A DNA stretch of 64,000 nucleotides from Ursus arctos (Eukaryota; Chordata; Mammalia; Carnivora; Ursidae), in contig NW_026622930.1 in the NCBI RefSeq assembly GCF_023065955.2, positions 22,855,449 through 22,919,448 on the forward strand, written 5' to 3'. Positions 11,431-24,479 of this stretch are shown here, in pieces (within the stretch, counting starts at the first letter, position 1; each line of letters begins with the position of its first letter). A program made the position numbers and the translations under genes. Below the pieces are notes generated by a model. The model saw nothing but the letters and a program-made list of their open reading frames with translations. It made no database searches and was not told where the DNA came from.

Positions 11431-11504
11431 ACTGAGGCTCATTCCTCCAACATGTGAGCTGACATCTTGGGGAACAAGATTTGGGCTCATCAGATGTTCC
11501 ACTG

Positions 11505-11625
11505 AATTGTTGCCTTAGACTGTAAGCTCCAGAAGCGGCAGGACTCTGGCTGCCTTAGTTGCTGCTTTATTCCCGTTGCCTAGCACAATGTGTGGCACCA
11601 AACAGATGCTCAGTACACGATGGAT
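11505..11625 (+). mobile_element. L2 LINE 3' end fragment
   Basis: Typical L2 terminus: gactgtaagctccagaagcg, then ttgcctagcacaatgtgtgg and cagatgctcagta. Confidence 0.65.
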
Positions 11626-12564
11626 AGCTAAGGAGCTGAGTGCCTGGGGAGCCGGGCAGTGCTGCAGAAGCATTAGCTCTTGCGGTGTCCAGTGTCGGGG
11701 TGCACTGTGGATCAGTTATGCTTACTGCTGTTACCGCGGTGGCGACACGGAAGAAAGACAACTCCTTCCTGAATGCCCAAACCTTAAAATTCAGGAAGCC
11801 CATTAACTTCTTCAAAACAGTGCTGAGGCATAGCTTTTCTTGGCCCCACTGGCTTCCCTAGTAAGGGATGTTACCTTCCAACCCTCTCAGTGACACACCA
11901 GAGCCATATACAGAGACGGGGTGGATGGAGGGGATGATATTAATCAGGGGGTGCCCACAACACCCAGGTCACTGCCAGAAATGCTCCATCCTCCCCTCTC
12001 CCTGCAGACAGCCTACCAGCCTCTAAGCAGCCTCTAACAACTGCTTAATAATGCCACCACTCCTCAGGGGACACACGCTGCTCTTGAATGGAAAGAGAGT
12101 TTCAGTGATTAAACCCACAGCTGTCATTTATAGCTAAGGCTGTATTTTTGAAATGAATTTGAAAATGTTTCCATCCCTATGCTCTTTTTCTGCTGTTTCC
12201 CGGTAAATTCTTTCCTGCCCCTGCCTGGGGGGCAAGGTGGGAACATGTTGGAAGCAAAGTTCTCCCTGGGTGCCCCTCAAGGGCCTATCTACAGCTTGAA
12301 TGAAACACTCACTACCTGCACGGAACACAGGCTGGTGCAGCCCTGATGGGAGGCCCCCAGATGGGCTGAGCAGACTTTTAGGGCTCACTCCGGGGGTGCA
12401 GGCTCAGGCACCGTAGTGCCGATTCCATGACGATTTCCTATAGTGCACTTGGGAACCATGATGGACCCTGGGTACCAACGGGACAGTTCAGTTCCAGATC
12501 CCAAACCATTCCCAGCAGATCTGCACAGCCCAAGCAGAGAAATTAAAAGACACCTGCAACATCA

Positions 12565-12725
12565 AGTGAGGCAATTATAATTATCCAACTCTATGAGTGA
12601 GAAAACTAAGGCTCAGAGAACATAAATGATTGATGTAGGTGACACAGCTAGTGACTGGGGACATAAGTTTCCAGTCAAGTTCTGCCTGCCCCCAAAGCCT
12701 ACAGTCTATCCACCACACCATATTG
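12565..12725 (-). mobile_element. MIR SINE fragment
   Basis: Reverse MIR: aactaaggctcagagaacat, then gtgacacagctagtgactgg. Confidence 0.65.
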
Positions 12726-12844
12726 TCTTTCAGCCACAACCCGAAGCCCGGCTTAGCATAGGATGGAGCAGGACAAGTAAAACTGAAAACTGAAAGCAGT
12801 CAGATGCAATTTCAGATGGGCTTCTGGTAGCCTTCAGAGTAAGA

Positions 12845-12866
12845 TGTGTGTGTGTGGGGGGGGGGT
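12845..12866 (+). repeat. TG then G-run simple repeat
   Basis: A tgtgtgtgtg tract passes directly into about ten G. Confidence 0.7.
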
Positions 12867-12994
12867 ATCTGTGCCTTTAGCTGCATAGGGGGTAGGGGAG
12901 TAGAAAGCACTACGGCATGCCTCCCCGCGAGGGATGGGCAACACTACACGGAAGTGTCATGAGAATTATCTCATGGGAAGCAGCCACACGAAGT

Positions 12995-13215
12995 GGAATT
13001 CTTCCCAACTGGGTGTCTGAAGTCCTGGGCTCAGGTCACAGTTTTCCCACCATCAAGCTGGGATGTCTTGGAGAAGTCAGTTTTCCTCTCTGGACTCTGG
13101 TTTCCTCTTCTGTAAAAGAAGGGGACAGGAAAACTGACTCCTACTCCAACCCCCCAACTATAACAGACTCCCCTGGGTATTGTGTGGATAAACGAACTCG
13201 AGGGTGTGAGCCCCT
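12995..13215 (+). mobile_element. MIR SINE fragment
   Basis: Forward MIR: gtcttggagaagtcagtttt and ggtttcctcttctgtaaaag, followed by the 'tgtgtggataaac' part. Confidence 0.55.
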
Positions 13216-13689
13216 AAAATAAACCCCAAGTGTACAATGGAGATATCATCTGTCCCCCAGAGAAAAGAGTGTAAGGATTCAATGATCCACGGAGAAGCTG
13301 CCGCGTCTCCTCTGTGCATCTAGTCAAGTCATCTTTTAGGTCATGGTGGGTTGTAGTTTCCAACCAAGGGTTCACAATTGCCATTTCTTATCCTCTGCTC
13401 TGTCTTGATCAAACTTTAGTCACTATTACTGGCCCCTGCACTGGCGTTCTGCTTGCCCCCAAACCTGAGCATGCACAAGAAAGTGGACCATGCCCTCCTC
13501 ATCAGTTTCTTCTGGGAATCCACTAACCATGGCAAGAACCTTTTCCTATCAGACCCCAGGGGTTATTTTCCCCTGTCTGCCCAGCATCCCCTCCAAAGAT
13601 TCTGTTTATCTCTGCTTGCCTTCTTCCTTTACCCTAGAAAAGAAAAATCTTCCTTCTGTTTTGTTTGATTTGTGATGCTTTCAGACCTT

Positions 13690-14500
13690 ATAGTCACAAT
13701 AATCTATTGCAACAGTCCCTTTCCCTCCCTTGCTTTTGAATGGAAGTTTCTCCATACTAAGTCCTGATTTGTTTTCCTTCGACATCTCAAATGCTAGGAA
13801 TATAGGGCCCTCTAAATATATCTCACATTCACCCACCTTCCTTCACATTCATGGTCACTGCCCTAGTCTAAATTTAGTCCACCATGGACTCCTTCCTGGA
13901 GAACAAGTATTTTAGCATCAACTCTTACCCCATCTCAACCTACTTTTCATCCCATAGACAAAGTGATCTTTAAAAAGTAAATCATGGTCACGGCATTCCC
14001 TGCTTATAGCTATTTCACAATTTTCCTTTGCTGTAGGATAAATTCTGAATTAGTAACACTCTACAAGCAAGAGACTGCATGACCATGCCCCTACCCCCCT
14101 CCAGCTGCCCTCTCTGTGTTCTCACCCCACTGGCCTATATTCTGTTCCTGGGACTCTAATCTGCCACACTCCTTTGCATCCCTTGGGCTTTGTAACAACC
14201 TTCTGTTTGGAAGACTACATCCATCCTTGCCTGGTTATCTCTTGCTTATCCTTCAAGTATCAGCTCAATCATCATTCCTTCAGGAAACTTTTCCATGATC
14301 CCCCAGCTAGGACTCGTTCTCTATACTTCTCAAGTTTAACAGTTTGAAATTGCATGTTTCATTGGTGATTATTTATAAATGTCTTCATCCTGTCGCTAGA
14401 CTATAAGCTCTAGGAGACCAAGGATGGGTCAATTTTTACCCACCATTGTACCCCTGAAGGTCCAGCAGGATGTCTCACATATTGTGGGCACTTACTAATA
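13690..14500 (+). mobile_element. L2 LINE 3' region
   Basis: Contains the L2 order: ataatctattgcaacagtcc, 'gatctttaaaaagtaaatca', 'actataagctctaggagacc' and the 3' end 'ggtccagcaggatgtctcac'. It is one of the longer L2 copies here, about 800 bp. Confidence 0.65.
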
Positions 14501-15014
14501 TTTGAGTATCATTTTAGATGGTGGTGTGAAGAATAGTACAGTATGGAAGAGCTTTCTTCCATATAAGATGTCTTTGAAATGTTGAGTCTTTGATTAAAAT
14601 GACTTTATTTTGATTTTGCATCTGAAACTGTGATTATTAGTCAAAGGATGGCAGATATAGGGACTAGAAAACTGGAAAAGGTGTGTGCATGTGTGTGGGA
14701 GAGGGGGTTTCACTGATCTTTGCAGATACAGATGTGTGTTCTTTGGCTTTCTTTTAAGCTTCGATTTTTTACACTAATATCCTGATGTAATCTTTGCACA
14801 AGCTTTTCTGCCTCTATAGAGAAAAGTCACCATGCTCATTGTTTCTCGGAGTAAAGAAATGGGAGCTCTATTCCGACTGCGTCTAAGCCCATTCTCTGCC
14901 TCTCTCCTCTTCCACTTCCAATCAAGCTTGCATCTTAAACAAGGTCATTCAAGTAAAACAGGATCTTGGTTGAATGGGCTTTGTGTTCAATCCATCTTCC
15001 TGGAGGCAGTCTCC

Positions 15015-15125
15015 TATTCTCCTTAAGGTGACCTTGAGCTCCCTGAAGACTGGGGACATCTTTTGCCCTTTGTATCCTTTGTCATAGTTGTCACATGACA
15101 GGATCTCAATCAATATTTGCTGAAT
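15015..15125 (+). mobile_element. L2-like 3' end
   Basis: Text 'ccttgagctccctgaagact' and 'tctcaatcaatatttgctga' resemble the L2 terminus. Confidence 0.5.
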
Positions 15126-15639
15126 GGTAGTAAACCATAGTGGCAATAGGAGGTTTTCTGCTAACATTCTTATAACTTAGCCTTACTCTCACACAATATC
15201 CATTCTGCCATCCCCTAAACCAGTTTCTCTTTTTCTTCACACTCACAGCATAGGGAACTCGTAACTCAATATAGTTGACTTAGGGTAAGAAGCTCCTTAC
15301 AAAACTCTGGCCAGGAAAAGTTTCTCTTTGGGAGAGAATACAAGTTATTAAGCCTCATCTGTTGAATTAGCCTCTTTCTTATTTCTGACCATCAAAAATG
15401 GCCCTTCTAGCACTACCTGATGTCTTTTGACATTGGCAGACTTTGCTTAGATGATCACATTCCTTCCTTAGAAAATTATCTTTGAAATGAATACACAAAC
15501 TAGGTTTCCTGCAAGAAAGTTTCGCTGTAAGCATATAAGCCTAGAACAAAGTGATCTGCATGGGAAGGAGAATATATGGGTGAAGAAAAGATCTGTCAAG
15601 TCTTGGGATGAAAAGATCGAGGGTACCTGTGACCTGAAC

Positions 15640-15760
15640 CAATCACCATCAACAAACAGGTACTGAGCACATTCTATAAGCCAGGCACTGGGCAGGGGAG
15701 AAGGCATGGCCCTGGCCTTCCAGAGCATGTTATCCAATTTGAGAAATAGAGTATGTATTT
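15640..15760 (-). mobile_element. L2 LINE fragment, reverse
   Basis: Text 'ggtactgagcacattctata' and 'agccaggcactgggcagggg' resembles the reverse L2 segment with the classic 'ccaggcactg'. Confidence 0.45.
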
Positions 15761-16524
15761 CAAAAAACAAATACAAACTGAAAGCACAAGTATAAATACA
15801 AATGAAACAAAATTAAGAGGTCCACCTGTAGAGGAGCAGGGCCCCAAGGGTTAAGAACAGAGAAGTACCAAAAATAATAGCCTGAATCCCAGAACCTTAA
15901 GCTGAATATATTCCTCAGAGCCTTGACAAACCTCAAGCAGGAAAAGAATTCCAGAGATAAAGAGCAAATCAGTATAGGTTATAAGCATGGAATTCAGTGA
16001 TTCTGATTTTAAATTAATTAAATTAATAAATAAATAACTGGATTCAGTCATTCCTGGAGAACCCAAGTGTCTGAGCATCTTCTTCCTCTAGCCTCTCAGG
16101 AACTCCCTCCATTATGTTTTGGAGGGCAAATCTCAAACCAGGTATCCAATCCCTCTGTCTCACCTCTAGGTTCTGAGGCTGATGATCTTCTGGAACTGAC
16201 CCTACTAGGTCTAGGCTTCAGCTCTTCAAGCCCTTCTACAGTAATGGTCATAAGCATTCTCTGCATTAAAAGCAGAGCTAGTTTCTCATATGGTCTAAGG
16301 GACAAACTGTGAAGTAAGATATCAAATTCCTAAAGATGTGATCAGTTGAAGTATCAATAGAAAGATATATTGGAACCACAAAGCAGACAGAAGACATAAC
16401 GGGGTTAGTGAAGAAGGCTCTGATGTCCTCTGAAGCCTATGTGGTTGGAAAAAGATCTCATGATATGCCTAATACCAATATGGGGCACATTAGAGGCTAA
16501 CAGCAAAGATCAATAACTAGTCAC

Positions 16525-16790
16525 TTTTTTTTTTGAAGTATAGTTGACATAATGTTATAGCAGTTTCAGGTGTACAACATAGTGAATCAGTAAGTCTATA
16601 CATTATGCTATGCCCATCAAAAGAGTTGCTACCATCTGTCACCACACAACACTATTACGATACCATTTGCTGTATTCCCTATACTGCACCTTTTATCCCC
16701 ATGACTTAATCATTCCATAACTGTAAGCCTATACTGCCCATTTCCCTTCACCCATTAATAGCTAGTCTTCTTTGAGCATCCAGTGATAAC
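16525..16790. mobile_element. Old L1 fragment
   Basis: Contains 'gaagtatagttgacataatg', 'cagtttcaggtgtacaacat' and 'taccatctgtcaccacacaa', a well-known old mammalian L1 segment. Orientation within the L1 was not resolved. Confidence 0.65.
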
Positions 16791-16814
16791 AAAAAAGTCA
16801 GATAGTCTACTATG

Positions 16815-16849
16815 GTAGATTGAATCACTGTTCCTAATTCTTCACACCT

Positions 16850-16884
<35 letters not shown>

Positions 16885-17275
16885 ATACACCCTCACCCTT
16901 TGCCTGTCACTTTGCAGTATCTTCCACTAGAGTAGGTGGGGAGTATTAACTCACCCCACGATGGGCTTGGCCACATGACTTCCTTTGACCCAAGGAAAAT
17001 GGACAGAAGTGACAATGAGCCAGATGCAGACTAGGTCTCAGGAGGCACTGGATGCTTCCATGCTGCCGCCTGCACTCCCTGCCATTTGCCAAGATTATAT
17101 TCCCTGGGCAGTGTCCAAGGAAAATGTGGAAACCATCAAAAACTGCAGCTCTATCCAGCCATTTCACAGCTTAGAGCATAGCCACCCCAACCTGTCGGCA
17201 TAAAATTTAAATGTTGCTTGTTGTAAGCCAGTAAGTTTTGGAGTGGCTTATTAACAACATGATTGAAGTAGTAGC
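16815..17275 (+). mobile_element. Old interspersed repeat, LTR-like, family not resolved
   Basis: Starts near tatggtagattgaatcact and ends with 'gccagtaagttttggagtgg' and 'cttattaacaacatgattga', a layout like the 3' end of old mammalian LTRs. A TTG microsatellite has expanded inside it. Confidence 0.4.
16850..16884 (+). repeat. (TTG)n microsatellite
   Basis: About 11 uninterrupted TTG/GTT units. Confidence 0.9.
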
Positions 17276-18187
17276 TGGCAAATATACCTAAAGTCATTAA
17301 AAATCATATTTTTGAAGATTTTCTTTATGATTTGAGATAAAGGTTGTGATATAAAGCCAAACTGAAGTTATGACATAATTATGAAATTATGTAATAGATA
17401 TTATGACATAATTCTAACTGAACAAAGTCAGGATAGAAAGTTACGTTTAAAATGACATCAAAATATATTTTATATATACATTGCCCAAAGGAATAGAATC
17501 AAGCATACCACTAGGTTAACAACGACCATCTCTGGTAGAATTATGCTTGATTTTAGGTTTTTTTTATTATCTACCATGAAATAGATGCTCAATTAATATT
17601 GGCTAAATAAAAGTTGAATATATTTTCATGCATTCCAAATTTTCTAGAGAACATATATTGCTTTTGTAATCATAAAAATCAATGTTCATTTTTTTAATGG
17701 AGATCCATGACCTAGAAGGTTGGTAATAAGCCTCTGAGAACAATTCTTAGAGGCTTCTCCCCAACAGCGGTGAACACCCCTAACAGCTCTAACCTAGAGT
17801 CTGGTTTATTGAGCAGCATTTGATGAAGACAGAATAACAGTCCTACCAAAGTCAAGAGTCATGATAATTAATCACATCAAAGCAACTCAGCAGTGAAAAG
17901 AGATGGGACAGGCCCAACATTCTCCATGTAGGAAAGAAACAGAATGTGTTTGAAGGGATTGCGGAAAGTAAAGAAGGAAGGTGCAAGAGAGGTGAGAACG
18001 AAGTGAGAAGACTGAAGGGAGAAAGAAAGGGTAAAAGAAAATTTATGGGGAAGTAATTCGATTCAGCTTCATCCTGAGGACGGATTACTCCACCATCACG
18101 CATCAATCTCCCTTTACAGAAAACCCCAGGGACAAACCAAATCACCCAACCTCAGTCAGAGAGAGCCTCTTTTGAGGCAGCCAGGTC

Positions 18188-18419
18188 AAGAATACTCTGC
18201 CTGGGGGCGCCTGGGTAGCGCAGTCGTTAAGCGTCTGCCTTCGGCTCAGGGCGTGATCCTGGCGTTCCGGGATCAAGTCCCACATCGGGCTCCTCTGCTG
18301 GGAGCCTGCTTCTTCCTCTCCCACTCCCCCTGCTTGTGTTCCCTCTCTCACTGGCTGTCTCTCTGTCACATAAATAAATAAAATCTTTACAAAAAAAAAA
18401 AAAAAGAATACTCTGCCTG
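18188..18419 (+). mobile_element. SINEC, ursid-like subfamily, perfect 16-bp TSD
   Basis: Head gggggcgcctgggtagcgca, body gggcgtgatcctggcgttcc and cttcttcctctcccactccc, tail cataaataaataaaatcttt. TSD aagaatactctgcctg at 18188-18203 and 18404-18419. This is the longest TSD of the SINEs here, and the copy looks young. Antisense to NRXN3. Confidence 0.95.
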
Positions 18420-19441
18420 ATCCCCCCTTCTCCCCCGTGCTTTAGCCACCTGGTTCTACACAGTCATCATTCCCTACTGCTGAGACCCTTTCTCAATTAT
18501 CACAGTTCACAAGGAGATGGCTTCAGGCTAGACAAAGTGCTTGCAGAGGCCTGGGGCCATCCTCCCTTCCTTTTTACCAGCTGCCACTTACCCAGGTAGC
18601 CCCAGGCACCTTTCAGCAGCTCCCATTTTATGGCAGCCCCCAGGCCAATCACTCCGAATAAACAAGGGTCAATTTCATCCCTCTGCAAGGGAACTGCCCA
18701 TTCAAAGGTAGACATTATTACTGTATTAAGCCCCAAAAATGGAGATAGAAGGGAAGAAAGGATTGTGCAGGGTTGAGGTGGAAGAAATAATGAAGAAGAG
18801 AGGAGATAAAGAAGGGGAAGGAGGGTAAACGGTAAGGGGGACAGGAGAGGGGGCCCATTGAGGGCTCCTCGCACCAAGGAGAAGTGCAAGGTCAGCCCCA
18901 TTGTTTCATATGGTAGCAATGCCAGCCCTGAAGCCATAAGCCCCCTTTGCCTTCTGTCAGAGCTTCATCCGTCCCATGCCTGCCCATCTGTTCACTTTGA
19001 ACAACACTGAATCTCGCCTCTCGACAGCTAATACTGGGTTATGGGAATTGCTGCAACAGGGCCAAGAGGCTAGGCCCCAGCCTACAGGAACTCCTGGATG
19101 AGTCTTCTCTAGGTACACCCTCACCTCTGCCCACCAGAAAACCCTAACCTGTGTGTGGGTCGAGGGGTGGGGAGGAGGGGTGTTCAGGCACCAAGTTTCT
19201 CTGAATTTCTCAGATAAAAAAAAACAGAATTCTAACTTCAGTAATGTAAATCTTAGAGCAAGTCCCACATTCATTGGGGCTTCCGTTCATCCTTTGACTC
19301 CTCCCCCCACAACACAGACTGAGCTCCTTTTCTATCCCTGGCACTGGGGTGTTTGATACATGCTTGATTGTGCACAGTCTAGGGCAGGAGACAGACAAGC
19401 AAAACAAAATTGAGAGAGGTCCAGTTTCATAGCTGAAGAAT

Positions 19442-19492
19442 GAGTGTGCGCACGTGTGTGTGTGTGTTTGTGTGTGTGCGCATGCTCACGTG
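19442..19492 (+). repeat. TG-rich repeat with CG-containing ends
   Basis: Alternating purine-pyrimidine tract: gtgtgcgcacgtgtgtgtgt continuing to gtgtgtgcgcatgctcacgt, with one interruption. Confidence 0.8.
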
Positions 19493-19904
19493 GATATGGA
19501 CGTAGGTGTGAGTTAGGGTATGTGATAACCCTGAATAAATCATAATAGGACAACGTTTGTCTTCCCAGTCCAGGGCATCCACTCCAAGCTTTTCTGGACC
19601 ACCCCATGAAACCTTAGAGTTCCTCACCTTTACTTAAGAACCAAGAAAGTGGGCAAGAGGACATGGAAGATCCTGATTGCTTTTCTAAATCCTGAATTTA
19701 CTTCTGATGGGCAGTTTCCAGATTATCTGCTGATTCCTCAAGTTCACTCACTGAAAGTCTTGAAGCTGAGAATGCACAGAGTTGGCAGATAAACCAAAAA
19801 CGCCCTCTCCACTTCCCACGCTCTTTTTCCCTCTCAAAGTACCTGATCCACCATCTACAAGACCTCCTATGTTAAGGAATGGCAAAGTATAAACAAAATC
19901 TAAT

Positions 19905-20020
19905 AGACTGGGTTTAAAAAATCCTACCTAGTATTTGTGACTATGGAAAGTCATGTAATCTTCCTGGGCATTGGCTTCATTATCTTAAAAATCCTAATGA
20001 TACCACACACTTCATAAGCT
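19905..20020 (+). mobile_element. MIR SINE fragment
   Basis: Diverged forward MIR: gactatggaaagtcatgtaa, then ttggcttcattatctt. Confidence 0.45.
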
Positions 20021-20024
20021 TGTT

Positions 20025-20240
20025 CTATATGTATTGAACATGTATAAAGTTACAGGTATCATGCCAATATTTTTACATAGTCATTTTATTTAAGCCTCAC
20101 AACAACCCCAAAAAGGCTTGTTTTATAGATTGGAAAACAGAGACTCAGGTTTAAAACACACCCAAGATCGCACAGTAATCTGTGATGGAACTGGGTTTCA
20201 TATCCAGCTCTGTCTGACTCCAAAGCTCCTGCACCTTAAC
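20025..20240 (-). mobile_element. MIR SINE fragment
   Basis: Reverse MIR: taagcctcacaacaacccca, attggaaaacagagactcag and 'gatggaactgggtttcatat'. It lies head-to-head with the forward fragment just before it. Confidence 0.65.
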
Positions 20241-20290
20241 CTAAGCACCAAACTATACCTGGCACATAGTAGGTACTCAATAAATGTGGA
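20235..20290 (+). mobile_element. L2 or MIR 3' tail
   Basis: Text 'cctggcacatagtaggtact' followed by caataaatgtgg, the shared tail of L2/MIR-type elements. Confidence 0.5.
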
Positions 20291-20694
20291 TTCCCTTTCT
20301 ATACCCCCTGATGTGTGAATTTCATTGCCTTTGATAAACTTGGTACAACCCACACTCCCTCCAAAATTGCCTTTCAGTGGTTCTCCCCCTTCTTGGAGAT
20401 GATCAGGAATCTGGATGTTCAGACCACTTCTTTAAGCATCTCTTTTTAAACAGATGTGTTGATAATGTAACGTTTGGGTAATGAGATTTTCCAGGCCATA
20501 AGTTGCTAACTGTGAATTAATTGCCTAGCCTATTTGCAATAAATAAAAGGACTATTACATGTTAAAAAAAAATCGCAAGGAGCCACTGAGCTTATGCACA
20601 AAGTTTCCATGTTGCTCTACACAAGCCTTCTGTTGTCATCTATGCAGGATGACCATACCAAAGGCACTAAGTTAGAGCACCTCCTGACACGGCC

Positions 20695-20885
20695 TTAGGA
20701 TAGAGAGTCCCAGTCCAGGATTCAAAATCCTGAGTGAGGAGCCCCACCATGGCTGCCTGTGTGACTCTGGACAACTTACATAACCACCCTGAACCTCGGT
20801 TCTTCCTTTGTAGATCGCCATAACCAGACTAGATGACTCTTAAGGCTGTGATCAGCTCTAGCATTCGATGATTCTGTATTAGCTG
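20695..20885 (+). mobile_element. MIR-type SINE (MIR3-like)
   Basis: Contains 'gtgtgactctggacaactta' and ends 'tgatcagctctagcattcga', 'tgattctgt', like the MIR3 tail. Confidence 0.55.
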
Positions 20886-21724
20886 ATACTTGGCAAAAAC
20901 ACGGTCTCCTTGTTGAGTGATATCCTGAGAAGTTCATATGGCCAAAAATAAATCCAGCCTTGCTTTGAAATACGTGCTTTTTAGCCCACTCAGTCTAGAA
21001 CTATTTTGAAAAATACAATTAGGCAGTAAATGTATGCTGCCTATTGTGGGCCCAAGGCATTTTTTTTTCAGGTTAAGAAACTAGCAAAAGCATACACTCC
21101 TCAAGCATACCAGTGAATCGCACTGACCCGAGCCCATAGTCCATATGATGCTGTGATGTCTGATAATCATTTTGGCTGTTGCTTTAATAACACATGCCTG
21201 CTGCTTGAGAGCCTTCCCTGCTTCACACAGCAACCTGGTACTGGAAACCATGCTTCCATTGCGGGAGTGCACAGCCCCTCCTCACCTTCCTCTAGCTACT
21301 TCAATGACCACTAGATCACGAAGGAACTCACAACCCTAACAGGGGAGGGGTGGTTTTAGAAGGCAGTGATGTCTATCCTAGGAATGACCGACAAGACTTC
21401 GGTGGAAAATGACAGTCCTCTTGAAATAACTGAAGGTCTATTTTAGAAGACGGTTTCCATTTGATCAGTTCTATATATCCCAGGTGTCCGTGGCATAGTG
21501 AGTACTGAATAAATGTCACCTGAGTGGATAAATCCTGTATTGTTCCAAAGCCTGAACCAAGATCAAAAGAAAGATATTAGAAGAATTGAGACTTCGGTTT
21601 ATGGCAAAAGGGAGATTTTTAGAATAGTTAGGGCTATCCAAAAATGAAAGGGGAGGTGAGCTCCTTTGTCACTGGGAGCCATAGAGTATTACTGACCACA
21701 AAAGAGTAGGCTTGGGGGTGGAGG

Positions 21725-22020
21725 GTGGCCCAAAAGAACTAGACAACCTTGGACAGGTTTTTGAACCTATCCTTGACCCTACCATTCCTCAGATGTAAAC
21801 AGCACAAAAATAGCACCTATCTTGCATAGTTATTACAACAATTAAATAAGCTACCCACTGCTAAGCATCTAGTAAGCATATGGAAACAGAGCAAATGTTC
21901 CCAGAGTCCATAGAACATTTGAGGAATTTTTGTCAAGGGTATTTATGTATCAGAGAGATCGGGTTAGACTCAAAAACCTCAGAGGTCCCTTCCAACTGTA
22001 AATATGATCTATAAATTCCG
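21725..22020 (+). mobile_element. MIR-type SINE fragments
   Basis: Text 'ccttggacaggtttttgaac', 'cctcagatgtaaacagcac' and a second tail 'aggtcccttccaactgtaaa'. Probably two overlapping old MIR pieces. Confidence 0.5.
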
Positions 22021-22029
22021 GTAAGAGTC

Positions 22030-24470
22030 ACCCCCTCACCACCATCCCCTATAAATGTTTTTATCACCTCAACAGCTCACAGCATTTTTATTCATCAATC
22101 TTTTTTCTTTCCACTTCTGCACTCCACATAGACCTGACTTTGTAGCCCTCCACAGAAGGAAGCCCCACGTTGTAGCGGCTAGAGAAGTCGGGCTGTTTGT
22201 GGAAGTAGTTTCCTTACAGACTGAAAAATGGGGCAAGGGGAGCAGAGACACCCAGCTGGAGATGAGGTCCCGGTGAGCAACAGCCCGTCACGACAGGCGC
22301 TGACATTAAGAGCCAGCCACTATCTTCAGCCCCAGAAAGGAAGACTTCAAGGGTGGGAATAATTCAACTAAGCAAACATCAGAGCGGTTATCTTTACAAT
22401 GTCGCTGGTAGAGATCAGAATGTGCAGCCCTTGGCTGGTGTGAGCGTGGCTGTGAGCAACTGCAGGAAAACAATATTCAAATACCAGTGGGCCATAGCAG
22501 GCAACTCCAGACAAGGGGCCTCCAGAGAAGATTGAAATCTGAAAGGCATGGGGCTTTCTTGCCCTGGGGAAACAAAGAAGGAGAGCGTGCTAATCCCACA
22601 GATTTCATAAGGTTTCTGATTTACTGGCCTCTCAGGAGGCTCTGCTGGGGTTTGTCATTTTGATGAGACTGCCTTGCTGTAAAGGTTAAACATGCTAAGA
22701 AGCATGAAATGATCTTCTCCAAGAAAGACTGCATCTCTTTGCCAGGGAAATGGCGGTCCAATAGTCCACAGAAGGGGGCCTTCCAAGAGCTGTTCGTATC
22801 CAGGGTTTCCAGCCCGAAGTGCCAGAGGCACTCGTCCCTACAGCCCCCTCTCTGTGGGGCTGGGTTTATTGTTGCTCATGGGGCAAGATGGGAAGGGTGA
22901 TGAAAGAAAGAATAGAGAAATGTATACATGTCTTTCTCTTCACATTTCTTCTCTCTCAATCAGTTGCCATTTCAGATACAATTTACCAATAAGACTAAAT
23001 TACTGCAAGTTGACCAAATGCTTCTCCTAGAAGGCCCCGATTCTACTGCTTAGCAGGTCATGGGGACATAAACACATATCTGCAGGAAACAGGTACAGAT
23101 ACTGCCCATGCATATATCGTTGAAAAAGCCAAGCCAGGGAACTGAAATGAGGGGTTAAGAACATTATATTCTGTCCTTTGAGCAACTCAATTCCTACCTG
23201 GAGACCGCAGTTTCCTTAGCCAAAAACTGGGGGTGGGGGTGTGCCACATGACATCTAAGCCTGTGGCAAGATAAACAGATCTATGACTTTTTATACGCTG
23301 TCTGGTTTTCTTTGGGTCAATCGAGTTTCAGATTTTAAGTTTGTGCCTTCTCTTCATGATTGCTACATGTCTGCTATCTCCTGCCCTTAATAACCCCAAA
23401 TTGGATTAAAACAGAACCTATGATAAAATAGAGAAACGTCTGGGAAACTGGAAGGAAATTATACCCACATGCTATACACATGTGCTCTATGCACAGACGC
23501 GTACGCGATCCTCGGTACTGGGTGTCATTGCTGTAAAGTCCTAATGAGATACCGGAATACAGGAAAATTAAAAATCTCGTTTCCCTATGTCTAAGAAAAC
23601 AATCTTTTGGCTTAATCTCAAATATGGCCAGTTTTACAAGAGAAAGAGAAACTACAATTAGTTTTCTCATCAGATCTATGACAGAGAGCTTGGTCAAGAT
23701 AATCACAGTTACAACAGACCATTTTAACATAATTCTTCAAAAATCTAGGATTACACCAGAGTCATGTCTTGATTCCAAGTACAAACTGCCTGAAGTATGG
23801 AGAAGCGTGTGCTTTGGTATGTTCCCTTCTGGCACAACCCTCCTTCCCACTTTTAAGTTCGAGCCTGTATCTTGTGCTTAAACACAAAAATCTTATCTAG
23901 GTGATCTCTACAACACAAGAAAAAAAATGGGATAAAAACACCAGCCAGATAATGTTTTCATTCTTGAATTGCTGAACTCTAGATTCAGAAAGGGGCATGT
24001 TGGCTTATCTACGTAAGCACAAGCACATCGTACACTTTGACTCTAGGCTCCCAACAAGCCACTTAAGCAGCCACTGTGGATGTTCTCAGTGGGAAACCTG
24101 GAAACCAAAGCACAGACGGAGGGTTAGTCGCATATGTTCAGAGCAGGACCAGCACAGGTAGGTGACTCCTAGCAACATCCTCCCCACTCCTGCCAAGAAT
24201 CTCCAACTGATCCGAGATGGCTGAGTAGAACAGGGAAGAAACAGTAACTTCTCTGGCCAAACACTTGTTCTAATCCAGTCTCAGCCACTCTTGAGCTGTT
24301 GTACAATTAAGCCCCACGCACACTGCCCCTTATATATCTATTGGATGTGTCCCCAAAATTCAACCTCCATTTTCTCTAACCTCACTGAGGGCTCTTACTT
24401 CTCATTCATGAATTAATGCAAATGCAAGAACTCATGCGCACTGGTCTGCTGGCTCCTGTCTCCCACCTGC
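22030..24470. other. Intronic stretch without recognised gene
   Basis: No gene or clear element recognised apart from a weak MIR-like trace near 23150-23240. Short frames show no domain. Confidence 0.4.
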
Positions 24471-24479
24471 CATGCTGTT

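Noticed and set aside
18500..18937. 145-codon minus-strand frame with hydrophobic stretches
   Set aside because: It arises from purine-rich intron sequence read in reverse; no recognisable domain, and low-complexity Leu/Pro/Ser content.
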